Source: Hymenobacter sp. UV11 (GTDB lineage Bacteria; Bacteroidota; Bacteroidia; Cytophagales; Hymenobacteraceae). Taken from it: a DNA stretch of 64,000 nt. The stretch is from positions 471,760 through 535,759 of the forward strand of contig NZ_SRII01000004.1 of the NCBI RefSeq assembly GCF_004684095.1. The letters are read 5' to 3'. Both the position numbers and the translations under genes were made by a program. The notes under the pieces are model-generated. The model was not told the DNA's origin. It saw only the letters and a program-made list of their open reading frames with translations, and did not search any database. How positions within the stretch are numbered: position 1 is the first letter of the stretch; each line of letters starts with the position of its first letter. Of this stretch, positions 34,815 through 43,063 are shown in pieces.

Positions 34815-35141
34815 CTACTCATTTACCAATGGGCCGGTGCCGCGCAAAAAGTCTTCGAGCTGGCGGGCGCGGGCGGTTTCGCGGGCCAGGGCGGCTTGCA
34901 GGCCTAGCAGCCGCTGGCGCATGAGCAGCACCAGGTCAATGGCCTCGGGGGCCAGGCCCAGGCCGTGGTGCAGGCGCGCCAGGCGGGGCAATAGCTCGTC
35001 GGGCTCTTCTACCTCAATGGTTTCGGGCGCCGTAGCGGGCCGCAGCAGGCCGAGCTCCACAAACTGGTGCAGCTCGGCGCGGCCCAGCCCGTAGCGGGTG
35101 TCACATTCCTGAAAGGTGAGCAGCAATACGTGCGTTTCCAT
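34815..35141 (-). CDS. cbpM: CbpM-like chaperone modulator
   Basis: A 108-residue MerR-like protein (TFQECDTRYGLGRAELHQFVELGLLRPA, seen as a short HTH-like start, then a helical tail LVLLMRQRLLGLQAAL). In E. coli CbpM binds the J-domain of CbpA and restrains it. The chosen ATG (METHVLLLTF) is at the family start. It follows cbpA by 102 bp on the same strand, the expected order. Confidence 0.85.
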   Translation of the reverse strand: METHVLLLTFQECDTRYGLGRAELHQFVELGLLRPATAPETIEVEEPDELLPRLARLHHGLGLAPEAIDLVLLMRQRLLGLQAALARETARARQLEDFLRGTGPLVNE

Positions 35142-35243
35142 GGGCGGGAAGATTAGTACTTGTTGATAAGGAATAGAGGAAGAAAGAGTTAATAGAGGAC
35201 GCAAGCCGCTGAGCAGCCAGCTACGAGGGGGTAGGAAATCCGA

Positions 35244-36188
35244 TTACTCCTCCCCGCGCAGCTTGGCGAGCTGCCGAATAAGGTCGCGTTCCTCCTCGCT
35301 GAGGTCGGTGGGCAGCTGCACGTTCAGGCGCAGGTAGAGGTCACCGTGCTGGCCCTCCTGCCGATATACCGGGAAGCCTTTGCCGCGCAGCCGCAGGCGG
35401 CTACCGTTGGTTGTTTCGGGCTTGAGCTTGATTTTGACCGGGCCGCCGAGCGTTTCTACGGTCTGCTCGCCGCCGAGCAGGGCACGGTACAGCGACACGG
35501 GCACGTCCTGGGTGAGGTCGTCGCCGGTGCGGGCGTAGCGGGCATCGGGCAAGATGCGGAACGTGATGAGCAGCGCGCCGTTGGGGCCGCCGTTGCGGCC
35601 GGGGCCGCCCTGGTCGCGCAGCCGGATGGTCTGGCCATCGGTGACCCCCGGCTGAATGGTGATGCGCAGGTTTTTGCCGTTGACCGTGATGGTGCGCGGG
35701 CCGCCCGCGTAGGCTTCCTCCAGGCTCAGCTCCAATTCGGCCTGATAGTCGGAGCCCGCGCCGGGCCGGTTGCTGCGCCCGCCGCCACCCCCGCCGCCAA
35801 ACAGCGAGCTAAAGAAGTCGGAGAAGTCTTCGCCGCCGCCGCCAAATTCGCTACCCCCCCCAGCGCCCCCAAAGCCACCGCCCTGCGCATACTGGTTCCA
35901 GTCGAAGCCGCCCGGCCCGGCACCCGCGCCGCCCGCTCCGCGCCCGCCGCCCGCCTGCTGGTAGCGCTGGTAGTCGGCACCCATTTGGTCGTATTTCTGG
36001 CGCTTTTCGGTGTCGGAGAGCACTTCGTTGGCCTCGTTGGCCTCCTTAAATTTTTGCTCGGCGGCGGGGTTGTTAGGGTTCACGTCGGGGTGATACTGGC
36101 GGGCAAGCTTGCGGTAAGCCTTTTTAATTTGCTCAGTAGTCGCGTTTTTCTCGACGCCCAGGATTTTATAATAATCCTTATAATCCAT
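35244..36188 (-). CDS. cbpA: DnaJ-class co-chaperone, CbpA type
   Basis: A 314-residue protein: J-domain at the N-terminus ([20 protein letters not shown] ... [11 protein letters not shown] with the HPD motif), a long Gly/Phe-rich linker (about residues 80-140), then two DnaJ C-terminal domains ([39 protein letters not shown]). The zinc-finger of DnaJ is missing, as in CbpA. Adjacent cbpM supports the call. It assists DnaK and may bind curved DNA. Confidence 0.94.
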   Translation of the reverse strand: MDYKDYYKILGVEKNATTEQIKKAYRKLARQYHPDVNPNNPAAEQKFKEANEANEVLSDTEKRQKYDQMGADYQRYQQAGGGRGAGGAGAGPGGFDWNQYAQGGGFGGAGGGSEFGGGGEDFSDFFSSLFGGGGGGGRSNRPGAGSDYQAELELSLEEAYAGGPRTITVNGKNLRITIQPGVTDGQTIRLRDQGGPGRNGGPNGALLITFRILPDARYARTGDDLTQDVPVSLYRALLGGEQTVETLGGPVKIKLKPETTNGSRLRLRGKGFPVYRQEGQHGDLYLRLNVQLPTDLSEEERDLIRQLAKLRGEE

Positions 36189-36547
36189 TAGAGTAGGAGG
36201 TTGGGATACGGAAAAGAAGAGGAGGTGTGAGTTGCCGGCAAACCGGGATGCTTCAGGGGGCAAAAACCCGGTTCTGGTAGATGCCGGGCGCTATCTGGTC
36301 GGCGCAAGGTGCAGGCTGGCAGAGAAACGGAAGAGATAGTGGAACGCCAAAGCCAGCGGGCACGTTAGTTTACGAAGATTAGCTACTTAAGGGCATTTTT
36401 GCATTTTGGTCAGAAATTTGCCGGGATGTTTTTGCAGTGGTCGGGTGGACCGAATCGCAGCCAGCGAACAAGGTAGGCGCGCAAGCATTCGGCATGATTT
36501 TCAAGGAGCTATTCTACGTAAGGGTACTTTTTTCTATTTTTTAATTT
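36189..36547. other. Non-coding stretch of 359 bp (divergent region of cbpA)
   Basis: No gene seen. It must carry the promoters of cbpA (minus) and the secreted protein gene (plus). A weak hairpin aaccggg...cccggtt lies near 36240-36276. No -7 element can be chosen with confidence. Confidence 0.35.
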
Positions 36548-37126
36548 ATGCCGATGAAACTAGTTATGCACACATTGCTGCTGGCGGGCATCGTATCGCT
36601 CGCGCAAGCAAGCTGGGCGCAGACCCCAGCCGCCGCCGTTCAACCTAGCCAAACTACCACTACCACTACCCCCGCCGCGGCTCGCCGGGTACTTGCCCCG
36701 CGCCGCGTGGTGGCCCCGCGCCGCACTGGTGCGGCCCCCACGCGCGCCCGCACCACTGGCGTGATGGCCAAAGACGGCGTCACGATGGAAAATGGCCGGC
36801 CCGTACTAACTGAGCTGGGCCTGACGGCTCCTCTGGAGCAGGATAAGCGCCTGCTCAATGGCACCCTCATTACCTCTAAAGGCCAGGTAACCAACGTAGA
36901 AGGCGTAACCTCGCAGATGGCGGAGGGCGACTATGTATCGCTCACCGGCCGCCTCACCAGCAAGCGCGAGATGGTAGAAGCCGACAGCGTACGCAAGCTG
37001 GTGGCCTATGACCTCAAGCACCCTGGCAAGCGCAAGGAAATGGAAAAAGCGCGCGAAAAAGTAGAAAAAGAGCGTGCCAAAGTCGAGAAGGAAGCTGCTA
37101 AAGCTAAGGCCAAAGCTGGCCGCTAG
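36548..37126 (+). CDS. Secreted protein with basic linker and charged helical tail, possibly DUF6799-like
   Basis: A 192-residue protein with a signal peptide (LVMHTLLLAGIVSLAQASWA, cut before QTP), a Thr/Pro/Arg linker (RRVLAPRRVVAPRRTGAAP), a small conserved-looking core (MAKDGVTMENGRPVLTELG; NGTLITSKGQVTNVEG) and a Lys/Glu/Ala helical tail (REKVEKERAKVEKEAAKAKA). The core's NG..., GT... strand repeats recall DUF6799, a periplasmic family of Hymenobacter relatives, but I am not certain. Start is ATG at 36548 or two codons later. Its stop overlaps that of the opposing gene within CTAG. Confidence 0.7.
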   Translation: MPMKLVMHTLLLAGIVSLAQASWAQTPAAAVQPSQTTTTTTPAAARRVLAPRRVVAPRRTGAAPTRARTTGVMAKDGVTMENGRPVLTELGLTAPLEQDKRLLNGTLITSKGQVTNVEGVTSQMAEGDYVSLTGRLTSKREMVEADSVRKLVAYDLKHPGKRKEMEKAREKVEKERAKVEKEAAKAKAKAGR

Positions 37127-37320
37127 GTCCGGCTGTAGCTGGTAAGCACTTCCAGGCCGGCCGCGTCGTTTTCGGCTTCGACTACTTCGTCGATGACGAA
37201 TTGAATTTCGTGCTCCGTCCAGTCTTCGTCTTCGGCGGCGCGCACAAAGCTATCGAGGGCAACAAAGCGGCTGCCCGCTTCGGCGGGTGGGCTCCAGGTA
37301 ATACGTTTGCGGATGTTCAT
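37123..37320 (-). CDS. Small acidic protein, unknown function
   Basis: A 65-residue protein, acidic in its middle (VRAAEDEDWTEHEIQFVIDE). No signal peptide and no known motif. The pairing of stop codons with the gene on the other strand (shared CTAG) and its normal codon use suggest it is real. Confidence 0.55.
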   Translation of the reverse strand: MNIRKRITWSPPAEAGSRFVALDSFVRAAEDEDWTEHEIQFVIDEVVEAENDAAGLEVLTSYSRT

Positions 37321-37385
37321 ACCGCGAAGATGGCACTCAGTGGCCTCTGCCTCGTGGCAGGGGCCGCTTTTTTTGGGGGTAGGCG

Positions 37386-37796
37386 CTAGCGCTGGCCTTT
37401 GCCAGTCGGCGCGGCGTGCACCACTTTAAGCTGCACGGGCACCACGCCGGCCTCAATAAGGCCAAGCTTGCGGGCGGCACGCTTCGACACGTCCACGATG
37501 CGGCCTTTTACGTGCGGCCCGCGGTCATTCACGACCACTTTCACCGAGCGGCCGTTGCGCACATTAGTGACTTTTATTTTGGTGCCGAAGGGCAGCGTGT
37601 TGTGGGCTGCCGTCAGCTGGCCGGGGCGGTAGGGCGCGCCGCTGGTGGTGGCCCGGCCCGCAAACTTATCGGCATAGTACGAGCCCTGGCCCGACTGCGT
37701 AAATGCCGATTTGCTGCCGCCACAGGCCGAAAGTAAACTTAGTAAGCTGCTTGCTAAGAGGACTTTGCAATAACGGCTGTTTGAAAATTTGTACAT
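37386..37796 (-). CDS. rlpA: RlpA-family septal-ring lytic transglycosylase-like lipoprotein
   Basis: A 136-residue lipoprotein (signal ending SSLLSLLSAC). It consists of one double-psi beta-barrel domain: QGSYYADKFAGRATTSGAPY, LTAAHNTLPFGTKIKVTN and VVVNDRGPHVKGRIVDVSKRAA, including the catalytic Asp in NDRGP. The C-terminal SPOR domain of classical RlpA is absent, as in many short Bacteroidota forms. It probably cleaves peptidoglycan strands lacking stem peptides. Confidence 0.9.
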   Translation of the reverse strand: MYKFSNSRYCKVLLASSLLSLLSACGGSKSAFTQSGQGSYYADKFAGRATTSGAPYRPGQLTAAHNTLPFGTKIKVTNVRNGRSVKVVVNDRGPHVKGRIVDVSKRAARKLGLIEAGVVPVQLKVVHAAPTGKGQR

Positions 37797-37895
37797 AATT
37801 CAGCTATTCATTTTGCCTTCACGCGGCATACCAGAATAAACGCTCACCTTTCAGCCGGAATTATTCCCTACCCCACCTTTTTACCTCCAAGTCCC

Positions 37896-38117
37896 ATGCG
37901 CAATACGCTGAAACTCGTTGCTGGCCTCGCTCTGTCGGGCCTTTTTTTCACCGCTCACGCCCAGACTACCCCTGCCCCCGTGCAAGACGGCAAAATGGCC
38001 GACGGCAAGATGATGGATGGCAAGATGAAAAAAGACAAAATGAAAGAAGGGAAGATGTCGGAAAGCAAGATGAAGAAAGGCAAAATGGCCGACGAAAAGA
38101 TGAAGACCAAAATGTAG
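37896..38117 (+). CDS. Small secreted Lys/Met-repeat peptide
   Basis: A 73-residue product: a signal peptide (LKLVAGLALSGLFFTAHA, cut before QTT) followed by about nine repeats of the form x-x-K-M (DGKM, KDKM, EGKM, SESKM, KKGKM), ending in KTKM. Mature peptide is strongly basic and Met-rich. Met-rich periplasmic peptides can bind copper or silver; that is only an inference here. It converges with the GH25 gene. Confidence 0.7.
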   Translation: MRNTLKLVAGLALSGLFFTAHAQTTPAPVQDGKMADGKMMDGKMKKDKMKEGKMSESKMKKGKMADEKMKTKM

Positions 38118-38126
38118 GTCTACGCC

Positions 38127-39089
38127 TCAGCGTTGCACCAGTTCGGCCGCCCGGTTCAGCAGCTTGCGAAAGCTGCCGGGCCGGGCGGTTTTGGCGGGGG
38201 TAGGGCGCGCCACCGGCCGGGCCGGGGCAGGCGGCGGCGCCACGCGCAAGGCCAGCAGAGACTCGTAGCTGCCCTGAAAAACGTTGAAATCGACGGTGCC
38301 CCGGATGCCGGGCACGTAGGCCTCGTCGGAGTGCTGCCAGATTATCCAGCGGCTGGCGGGCAGCGCGGGGCGCTCGACCTCGTAGTGGGCCAGCCACAGG
38401 GGGTAGTCGTCGAAATGCCCGGCCAGGTAGTGGCGGTAAAACGTGTAGTTGGAATACAGGATGGGCCGCACCTTGTAGTGTGCCTCCACGGCATCGAGCC
38501 ACTGGCGCACTTCGCGGCGCATCTCGGCCACGTCGTGAAAGCGCGGCGCCTCTACATCGAGCACGGGCGGCAGGTCGCCGGGCCGCAGCGGCACCGTGGC
38601 AATAAACAAGCGGGCCTGCTCGCCGCCGTCGCGGTTGGGCTGAAAGTAGTGGTAGGCCCCGCTCAGAATACCGGCCGCCCGCGCCTCGCGCCAGTTGCGC
38701 TTAAAGCGCGCATCGCGCAGCGTGGCGCCCTCGCTGGCCTTGATAAACGCGAACCGCACCTGCTGCCGGGCCACCTCGGGCCAGTCGATGCGGCCCTGAT
38801 AAGTCGAAACGTCAATGCCGTGCACCGAGTAGCCGGCCAGCAGCGGGGTGCTTTCGCGGCCCGTGAGGTAGCGCGTGGTAAGCGTGGCCCAGGTGCGCCG
38901 CGCGTAGCGGTTGAGCTGCCGCTGGTGGCGCAGGTAGTAGGCCCCGCCGCCCAGCAGCCCCAGCAGCAGCCCGGCCAGCACCCAGCGCCGCCAGCCCCGG
39001 CGCGGAGCCGGGGGCGGCGCGGTGGCCGGGGCAGTAGGCAGGGGTAGGGCGGGCATAGGCAAGGGGGTAGCAAGCCAAAAATAACGCAT
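38127..39089 (-). CDS. Glycoside hydrolase family 25 lysozyme, membrane-anchored
   Basis: A 320-residue protein with one N-terminal membrane helix (WVLAGLLLGLLGGGAYYL) and a full GH25 domain: GIDVSTYQGRIDWPEVA (catalytic Asp), FAFIKASEGATLRDARF, GAYHYFQP, PPVLDVEAPRF (catalytic Asp/Glu), ILYSNYTFY and LWLAHYEVE. A Pro-rich tail follows. It hydrolyses peptidoglycan from the periplasmic side. The start is ATG at 39089 or at 39056; the second is also compatible with the anchor. Confidence 0.9.
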   Translation of the reverse strand: MRYFWLATPLPMPALPLPTAPATAPPPAPRRGWRRWVLAGLLLGLLGGGAYYLRHQRQLNRYARRTWATLTTRYLTGRESTPLLAGYSVHGIDVSTYQGRIDWPEVARQQVRFAFIKASEGATLRDARFKRNWREARAAGILSGAYHYFQPNRDGGEQARLFIATVPLRPGDLPPVLDVEAPRFHDVAEMRREVRQWLDAVEAHYKVRPILYSNYTFYRHYLAGHFDDYPLWLAHYEVERPALPASRWIIWQHSDEAYVPGIRGTVDFNVFQGSYESLLALRVAPPPAPARPVARPTPAKTARPGSFRKLLNRAAELVQR

Positions 39090-39179
39090 AACGGGCTACC
39101 TTACCTATGCCGGCCGGGACCGTAGCTTGCACTCCTAAAGCTGAGCCGTTCACTTCCGGTTCCTTTTTGACTGCTGCTT

Positions 39180-39440
39180 ATGCCCGACGCCCACGATGCC
39201 AACGGCCACCTCATCCGCGAGCTGCACGGCGTGACGCTCGCCGCTATCCTCGACTACCTCGTGGCGCACTACGGCTTTGCCGGCCTCGATGCGCGCCTGA
39301 AGCTCAACTGCTTCGCCGTGGACCCGAGTATCAAATCTAGCCTCACGTTTTTGCGGCGCACGGCCTGGGCGCGGGCCAAGGTCGAAGACCTGTACGTGCG
39401 CCTGCGCACCGCCCAGGTGCTGGGCCGGCCCTTGCCATAA
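39180..39440 (+). CDS. VF530 / DUF2132 family small protein
   Basis: An 86-residue protein closely following the family pattern: ELHGVTLAAILDYLVAHYGF, LKLNCFAVDPSIKSSLTFLRR and TAWARAKVEDLYV. VF530 proteins are small DNA-binding-like folds of unknown role. The gene lies just before a family B palindrome and another small plus-strand gene. Confidence 0.92.
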   Translation: MPDAHDANGHLIRELHGVTLAAILDYLVAHYGFAGLDARLKLNCFAVDPSIKSSLTFLRRTAWARAKVEDLYVRLRTAQVLGRPLP

Positions 39441-39461
39441 GGTAATTGAGTAATGGGTAAT

Positions 39462-39564
39462 TTGTCATTGCGAGCGTAGCGCGGCAATCGCCCCAGAACG
39501 CTACGCACGCCACTTGTTTGTCCATTGTTCTGAGGTGATTGCCGCTCTGCGCTCGCAATGACAA
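39462..39564. repeat. Palindromic element, family B variant
   Basis: Left half ttgtcattgcgagcgtagcg from 39462 and right half ending gctcgcaatgacaa at 39564 are imperfect reverse complements, and the flanks ggtaattgagtaatgggta and tacccattacccaattacc extend the symmetry outward to about 39441-39605. A further isolated half (tgcgctcgcaatgacaa) lies at 39971-39987 after the next gene. Confidence 0.85.
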
Positions 39565-39607
39565 CCGTCTTTCGCGTAAATACCACTACCCATTACCCAA
39601 TTACCTC

Positions 39608-39931
39608 ATGGCTGAGCTGCGCGAAAAATCGGGTCCTCTGGCGCTGCTGGCCGGCCTGGGCTGCTACGTGGCCTTCGAAACGGTTGCTTTTTACCTGCTA
39701 AGCTTCCTCACCGCCGGCCTGGGCGAATCGAACCAGTACCAGCCCGAAAACACCATTGTCAGCAACTGGGTCAAGACGGTGACCTTTCTGGTACTGCACC
39801 TGGCGCTGGTGCTCGCGGCGGTGCTGATGCTCAGCAACCGGCTGCCCCGCTGCTACCGGGGCCAGGTTATCGGCTGGCTGCTGGTGAGTTTGCTGGTTGG
39901 TTTTGGGCTGCTGATTCCGCTGTTTTCTTAG
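39608..39931 (+). CDS. Small three-helix membrane protein, unknown function
   Basis: A 107-residue protein with three hydrophobic segments (ALLAGLGCYVAFETVAFYLL; VTFLVLHLALVLAAVLML; VIGWLLVSLLVGFGLLIPLF). The longer frame back to 39539 is translated palindrome, and the ATG at 39608 gives MAELREKSGPLA. No family recognised. Confidence 0.65.
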   Translation: MAELREKSGPLALLAGLGCYVAFETVAFYLLSFLTAGLGESNQYQPENTIVSNWVKTVTFLVLHLALVLAAVLMLSNRLPRCYRGQVIGWLLVSLLVGFGLLIPLFS

Positions 39932-40041
39932 CAATTAAGACCAACGCAAAAACGTCTGTCACTGCTGCGCTGCGCTCGCAATGACAATCGGTTCTTAACT
40001 GATGAAGAACACTGCTAGCCCTACCCCCCTTAAAACAGCAA

Positions 40042-40064
40042 AGCCACTGCTTATCGCAGTGGCT
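40042..40064 (-). terminator. Terminator of hsp20
   Basis: A perfect 9-bp stem (agccactgc / gcagtggct, 5-base loop), followed on the minus strand by ttgctgtttta. A second hairpin gccgggcagc / gctgcccggc at 40151-40174 overlaps the hsp20 stop codon. Confidence 0.55.
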
Positions 40065-40161
40065 CTCAACAAGGTGAAACAAAGGGTGCCGGTCGGTCCC
40101 GGCGTTATGGAGGGGGTAGGAGGGCCGGTCGGTCCCGGCCGTATCGACGGGCCGGGCAGCC

Positions 40162-40551
40162 TTAGCTGCCCGGCTGAATGTCAATTTCGCGCGTCTGATT
40201 GGCCGCTGGGTCTTTAAAAGGAATGGCCACGCGCAGCTCGCCATTCTCGTGCGAGGCGTTGATGCTGGTCAGGTCCAGGTTTTGGGGCAGGTCGAGGGTT
40301 TGCACGAAGAGCGGCGCGGCCAGTTGGGCCTCCGGCTCGTGGCGGAACTCGCCATACACGGTGAGGCTGCTATCTTTCAACACTACGTGGAAGCTTTCGG
40401 CGGGTACGCTGGGCATGGCTACGTGCAACACCACGCCCTGCGGGCGCTCATTCACGTGCAGCTTGGGCTGCGCCACGCCACCACCGATAGTATTCAGCAA
40501 ATCGAGTTGCGGAGCAATAGAACGGATAAATTCGCGGCTGATAAGTTTCAT
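40162..40551 (-). CDS. Hsp20 / alpha-crystallin family small heat-shock protein
   Basis: A 129-residue holdase. The alpha-crystallin core is seen in PKLHVNERPQGVVLHVAMPS, LKDSSLTVYGEFRHEPE and LTSINASHENGELRVAIPFK, where GELRVAIP replaces the common GvLtitiP motif. A short N-terminal arm (REFIRSIAPQLDLLNTIGG) precedes it. Monocistronic. Confidence 0.9.
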   Translation of the reverse strand: MKLISREFIRSIAPQLDLLNTIGGGVAQPKLHVNERPQGVVLHVAMPSVPAESFHVVLKDSSLTVYGEFRHEPEAQLAAPLFVQTLDLPQNLDLTSINASHENGELRVAIPFKDPAANQTREIDIQPGS

Positions 40552-40786
40552 AATGACAGGGCCTTATTAGGTGGCTTCTTCCTATGAATTACAAACCACA
40601 TACCAGCTTTGAAAGTGGGCTAACTTAGTTGATAATCAGCCTTTATGGCTGAAGATTTAATTTAAACATTTTGCGATAATGACACGCTGGCCGAAAGCCC
40701 GCCGAAGTGGCAGAAAGGGGGGTATCTTCTGCGCAGGGGGTATAAAAAAGAACGTCATTCCTACAGCGGTTCCTAGTTCTGTGTAC
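40552..40786. other. Non-coding stretch before a palindrome (gap hsp20 - Omp85 gene, 391 bp in total)
   Basis: AT-rich around 40600-40680, consistent with the hsp20 promoter on the minus strand. No gene seen. The remainder of the gap is the family C palindrome and 38 further bases. Confidence 0.4.
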
Positions 40787-40904
40787 GTGCTCCGGTCCGA
40801 CGGCGGAGCCGTCCGACCGGTTGAAGGGTGCGCCTCCTAGCTAGTCGTTCAGCTCTTGTTCCCGCGTCAACCGGTCGGACGGCTCCGCCGTCGGACCGGA
40901 GCAC
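40787..40904. repeat. Palindromic element, family C (38-bp perfect arms)
   Basis: Arms 40787-40824 (gtgctccggtccgacggcgg...) and 40867-40904 are perfect 38-base reverse complements around a 42-base centre. Each arm has its own internal dyad (ggtccgacggcggagccgtc). It lies just after the stop of the Omp85 gene. Confidence 0.95.
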
Positions 40905-40942
40905 GTGCCCTGACGTGAGCATTGCGCTAAGCAGAATTTCGC

Positions 40943-42832
40943 TCAAAACCGGCTCGTGAGGCCGAAGTGAATCTTGGAGTTGGTGAGCGCGAAGCTGGTA
41001 TTCAGAAACTCCGACCGGCCCACCGAATACACAAACTGAAACAGCCCCGCCGGCGTGCGAAAGCTCAGGCCCGCGCCCAGGCCGGTGGGCTGGTCTAGAG
41101 CGTGCGTGGTGAGGTCGGTAGCCTGATAGGCTTGCAGCAGCGCCTGGTCGGCGAAGATAAATACGTAGCCCTCGGGCCCGGTAAACTGCCGAAATTCGAC
41201 GGTGCCCACGCCGTAGGCATTGGTATAAAACTGGTTTTCGCTGAAGCCCCGCAGCGAGTTGAGCCCGCCCAGCCGAAACATATCATTGAGGAAAAGCTGC
41301 TGATTGAACAGGCCCTCACCGCGCAGGCGCACCAGCAGCACGGCCTGCCGGCTCAGCGCCCAGTAGCGCTCGGCCCGCCCGCCAAAGCTGTATTGCGTGG
41401 TGCGCAGGGCCAGGCCATCGTAATACGCCTCGCTGATGGCCGCATTGCGGCGGATATTCTTGGTCCCTACCCCCCCTTGCACGCTCATATACAGGCCGCG
41501 GTGCGGAAAAAAGAGGTCGTCGAGGTTGGCGCGCGAGTAGCCGAGGCCGTAGGAAGTGTACTCCGAATCTACGTTGTCGGGCAGGCCGGTGAGGGAAGCG
41601 TAGGTAATACTATCGAGCAGGAGCCGCGAGCTGCGCTGCTCGGCAAAAAACGTGAGCCGCCCGGCCCGTGCGGTGGGGTAGGTGACCTGCAGCCGCGGCC
41701 GCAGCGTTAGGAAACCATTGTTCTGCGTGTTGTTCTGCTTATAGAGGTTGAAGGTGGCGCCCACTTCGAGCGGCGTGCCAAAGATATTGGGGTGCAAGTA
41801 GCTGAGGTCTAGTAGCTGCGAGGCGGCATCGACTTTGCGCCACTGCAAGCCCAGCTGCTTGCCGCCGCCGCGAATATTGCGCAGGGCCACCGTCACATCG
41901 CCCGTAAACTGCACCCCACTGCCGCCCGTGGTGTTAGGCAGCAGGCCCACAATGGCGTCAAACTGGTTGGCCGAGCGCTCATCAAGCAGCAGGTATACCC
42001 GCGCCCGGCCGCGGGCAAAGCGCACCTCGGGCTCGGCGCGCAGGCGCACGTAGGGCAGCTGGCGCAGCAGGGCGGCGGCGGCGCTCACGCGCTGCTGGTT
42101 GTAGGGCGTGCCGGGGATTATCTGGAGATATTTATTCAAAAAACGCTTCTGCGTCTTGCTGGTGCCCACTATTTGCAGCGAGTCGAAGTACACCACCGGC
42201 CCGCGCTTGAGCACCACCCGGCCCGCAATGTCGTGCCCGCTCAGCCGCACCGAGTCGAGCCCGACCGTGGCGAAGGGGTAGCCCTGGTTTTCGGCCTCCG
42301 TGAGCACGCGCTCCTGCAGGGCCACCCAGTCGGCCGGGTGCCAGGGCGTGCGCCGGAAGAACTTTTCGCGGTAGCCGGCGCGGGTGAGCAGGCCATCGCC
42401 AAGGTTGCCATTATGCAAATAGGCCCACCTAAATTGCTCACCCACATACAGATGTACCCGCACCGTGTCGCGGCTCCAGCGCATGTCGTCGGCCGAGGCC
42501 GTGAGGTAGGCATCGGCCTGCAAGGCCAACACCAGCTCGCGCACCGTGCGCAGCGCCGTGAGCGAATCGGGCACGGTGGGGCGCGGGTGCAGGCGGCGCA
42601 CCAGCGCCTGCCCGGCGGGCTCGGCCTCGATGCGCAGCACGCGCGGGCGCACCGGGCGGCGCACGGCGGCGGCGGGGCTAGCCGGGGGGGGTAGGGGCGG
42701 CGAGGCCAGCCGGGGCGCGTTGGGCACAGCCACGCCCGGCCCGGCGTCGGGCGTTTGGGCGCGCAGCGGGCCGGCGCGCAGGCCCAGCGCCAGCCAGCAA
42801 ATCCAAAGAAATAAGGTAGCGAGTCGGGCCAT
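40943..42832 (-). CDS. Omp85/BamA-TamA-type outer-membrane protein
   Basis: A 629-residue protein with a signal peptide (LATLFLWICWLALGLRAGPLRAQ), a Pro-rich segment, two or three POTRA-like repeats (RVHLYVGEQFRWAYLHNGN; VVLKRGPVVYFDSLQIVGTS) and a C-terminal 16-strand-type barrel ending in KIHFGLTSRF. FRLGGLNSLRGFSENQF carries the lid-loop motif (VRGF-like, here LRGF) of the Omp85 family. It is shorter than essential BamA and may be a TamA-like assembly factor or specialised transporter. It diverges from hemW. Confidence 0.87.
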   Translation of the reverse strand: MARLATLFLWICWLALGLRAGPLRAQTPDAGPGVAVPNAPRLASPPLPPPASPAAAVRRPVRPRVLRIEAEPAGQALVRRLHPRPTVPDSLTALRTVRELVLALQADAYLTASADDMRWSRDTVRVHLYVGEQFRWAYLHNGNLGDGLLTRAGYREKFFRRTPWHPADWVALQERVLTEAENQGYPFATVGLDSVRLSGHDIAGRVVLKRGPVVYFDSLQIVGTSKTQKRFLNKYLQIIPGTPYNQQRVSAAAALLRQLPYVRLRAEPEVRFARGRARVYLLLDERSANQFDAIVGLLPNTTGGSGVQFTGDVTVALRNIRGGGKQLGLQWRKVDAASQLLDLSYLHPNIFGTPLEVGATFNLYKQNNTQNNGFLTLRPRLQVTYPTARAGRLTFFAEQRSSRLLLDSITYASLTGLPDNVDSEYTSYGLGYSRANLDDLFFPHRGLYMSVQGGVGTKNIRRNAAISEAYYDGLALRTTQYSFGGRAERYWALSRQAVLLVRLRGEGLFNQQLFLNDMFRLGGLNSLRGFSENQFYTNAYGVGTVEFRQFTGPEGYVFIFADQALLQAYQATDLTTHALDQPTGLGAGLSFRTPAGLFQFVYSVGRSEFLNTSFALTNSKIHFGLTSRF

Positions 42833-42906
42833 CGTCGGGAACGCAAACGCGCCGGGCGGTTTTTAATTTCAGGCGCCCGATTTTTGTGGACAAGTTTGGG
42901 TTGCGT

Positions 42907-43030
42907 TTGTCATTGCGAGCGCAACGAAGTGGAGCGCGGCAATCTTTCCTGTTTGTTCGCTTCACTAGGATAGTAACCCAACGGCAAGGAAAGATTGCCG
43001 CGCTCCACTTCGTTGCGCTCGCAATGACAA
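42907..43030. repeat. Palindromic element, family B, in the Omp85/hemW divergent region
   Basis: Arms 42907-42950 (ttgtcattgcgagcgcaacg...) and 42987-43030 are perfect 44-base reverse complements around a 36-base centre. It takes up most of the region where both promoters should be. Confidence 0.95.
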
Positions 43031-43063
43031 TTCTTCTACAAAAATCGCGCTGCTCCTACCCAT

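Noticed and set aside
40088..40139. Direct repeat gccggtcggtcccggc (two copies 20 bp apart)
   Set aside because: Real but short; too little to interpret beyond local duplication near the hsp20 terminator.
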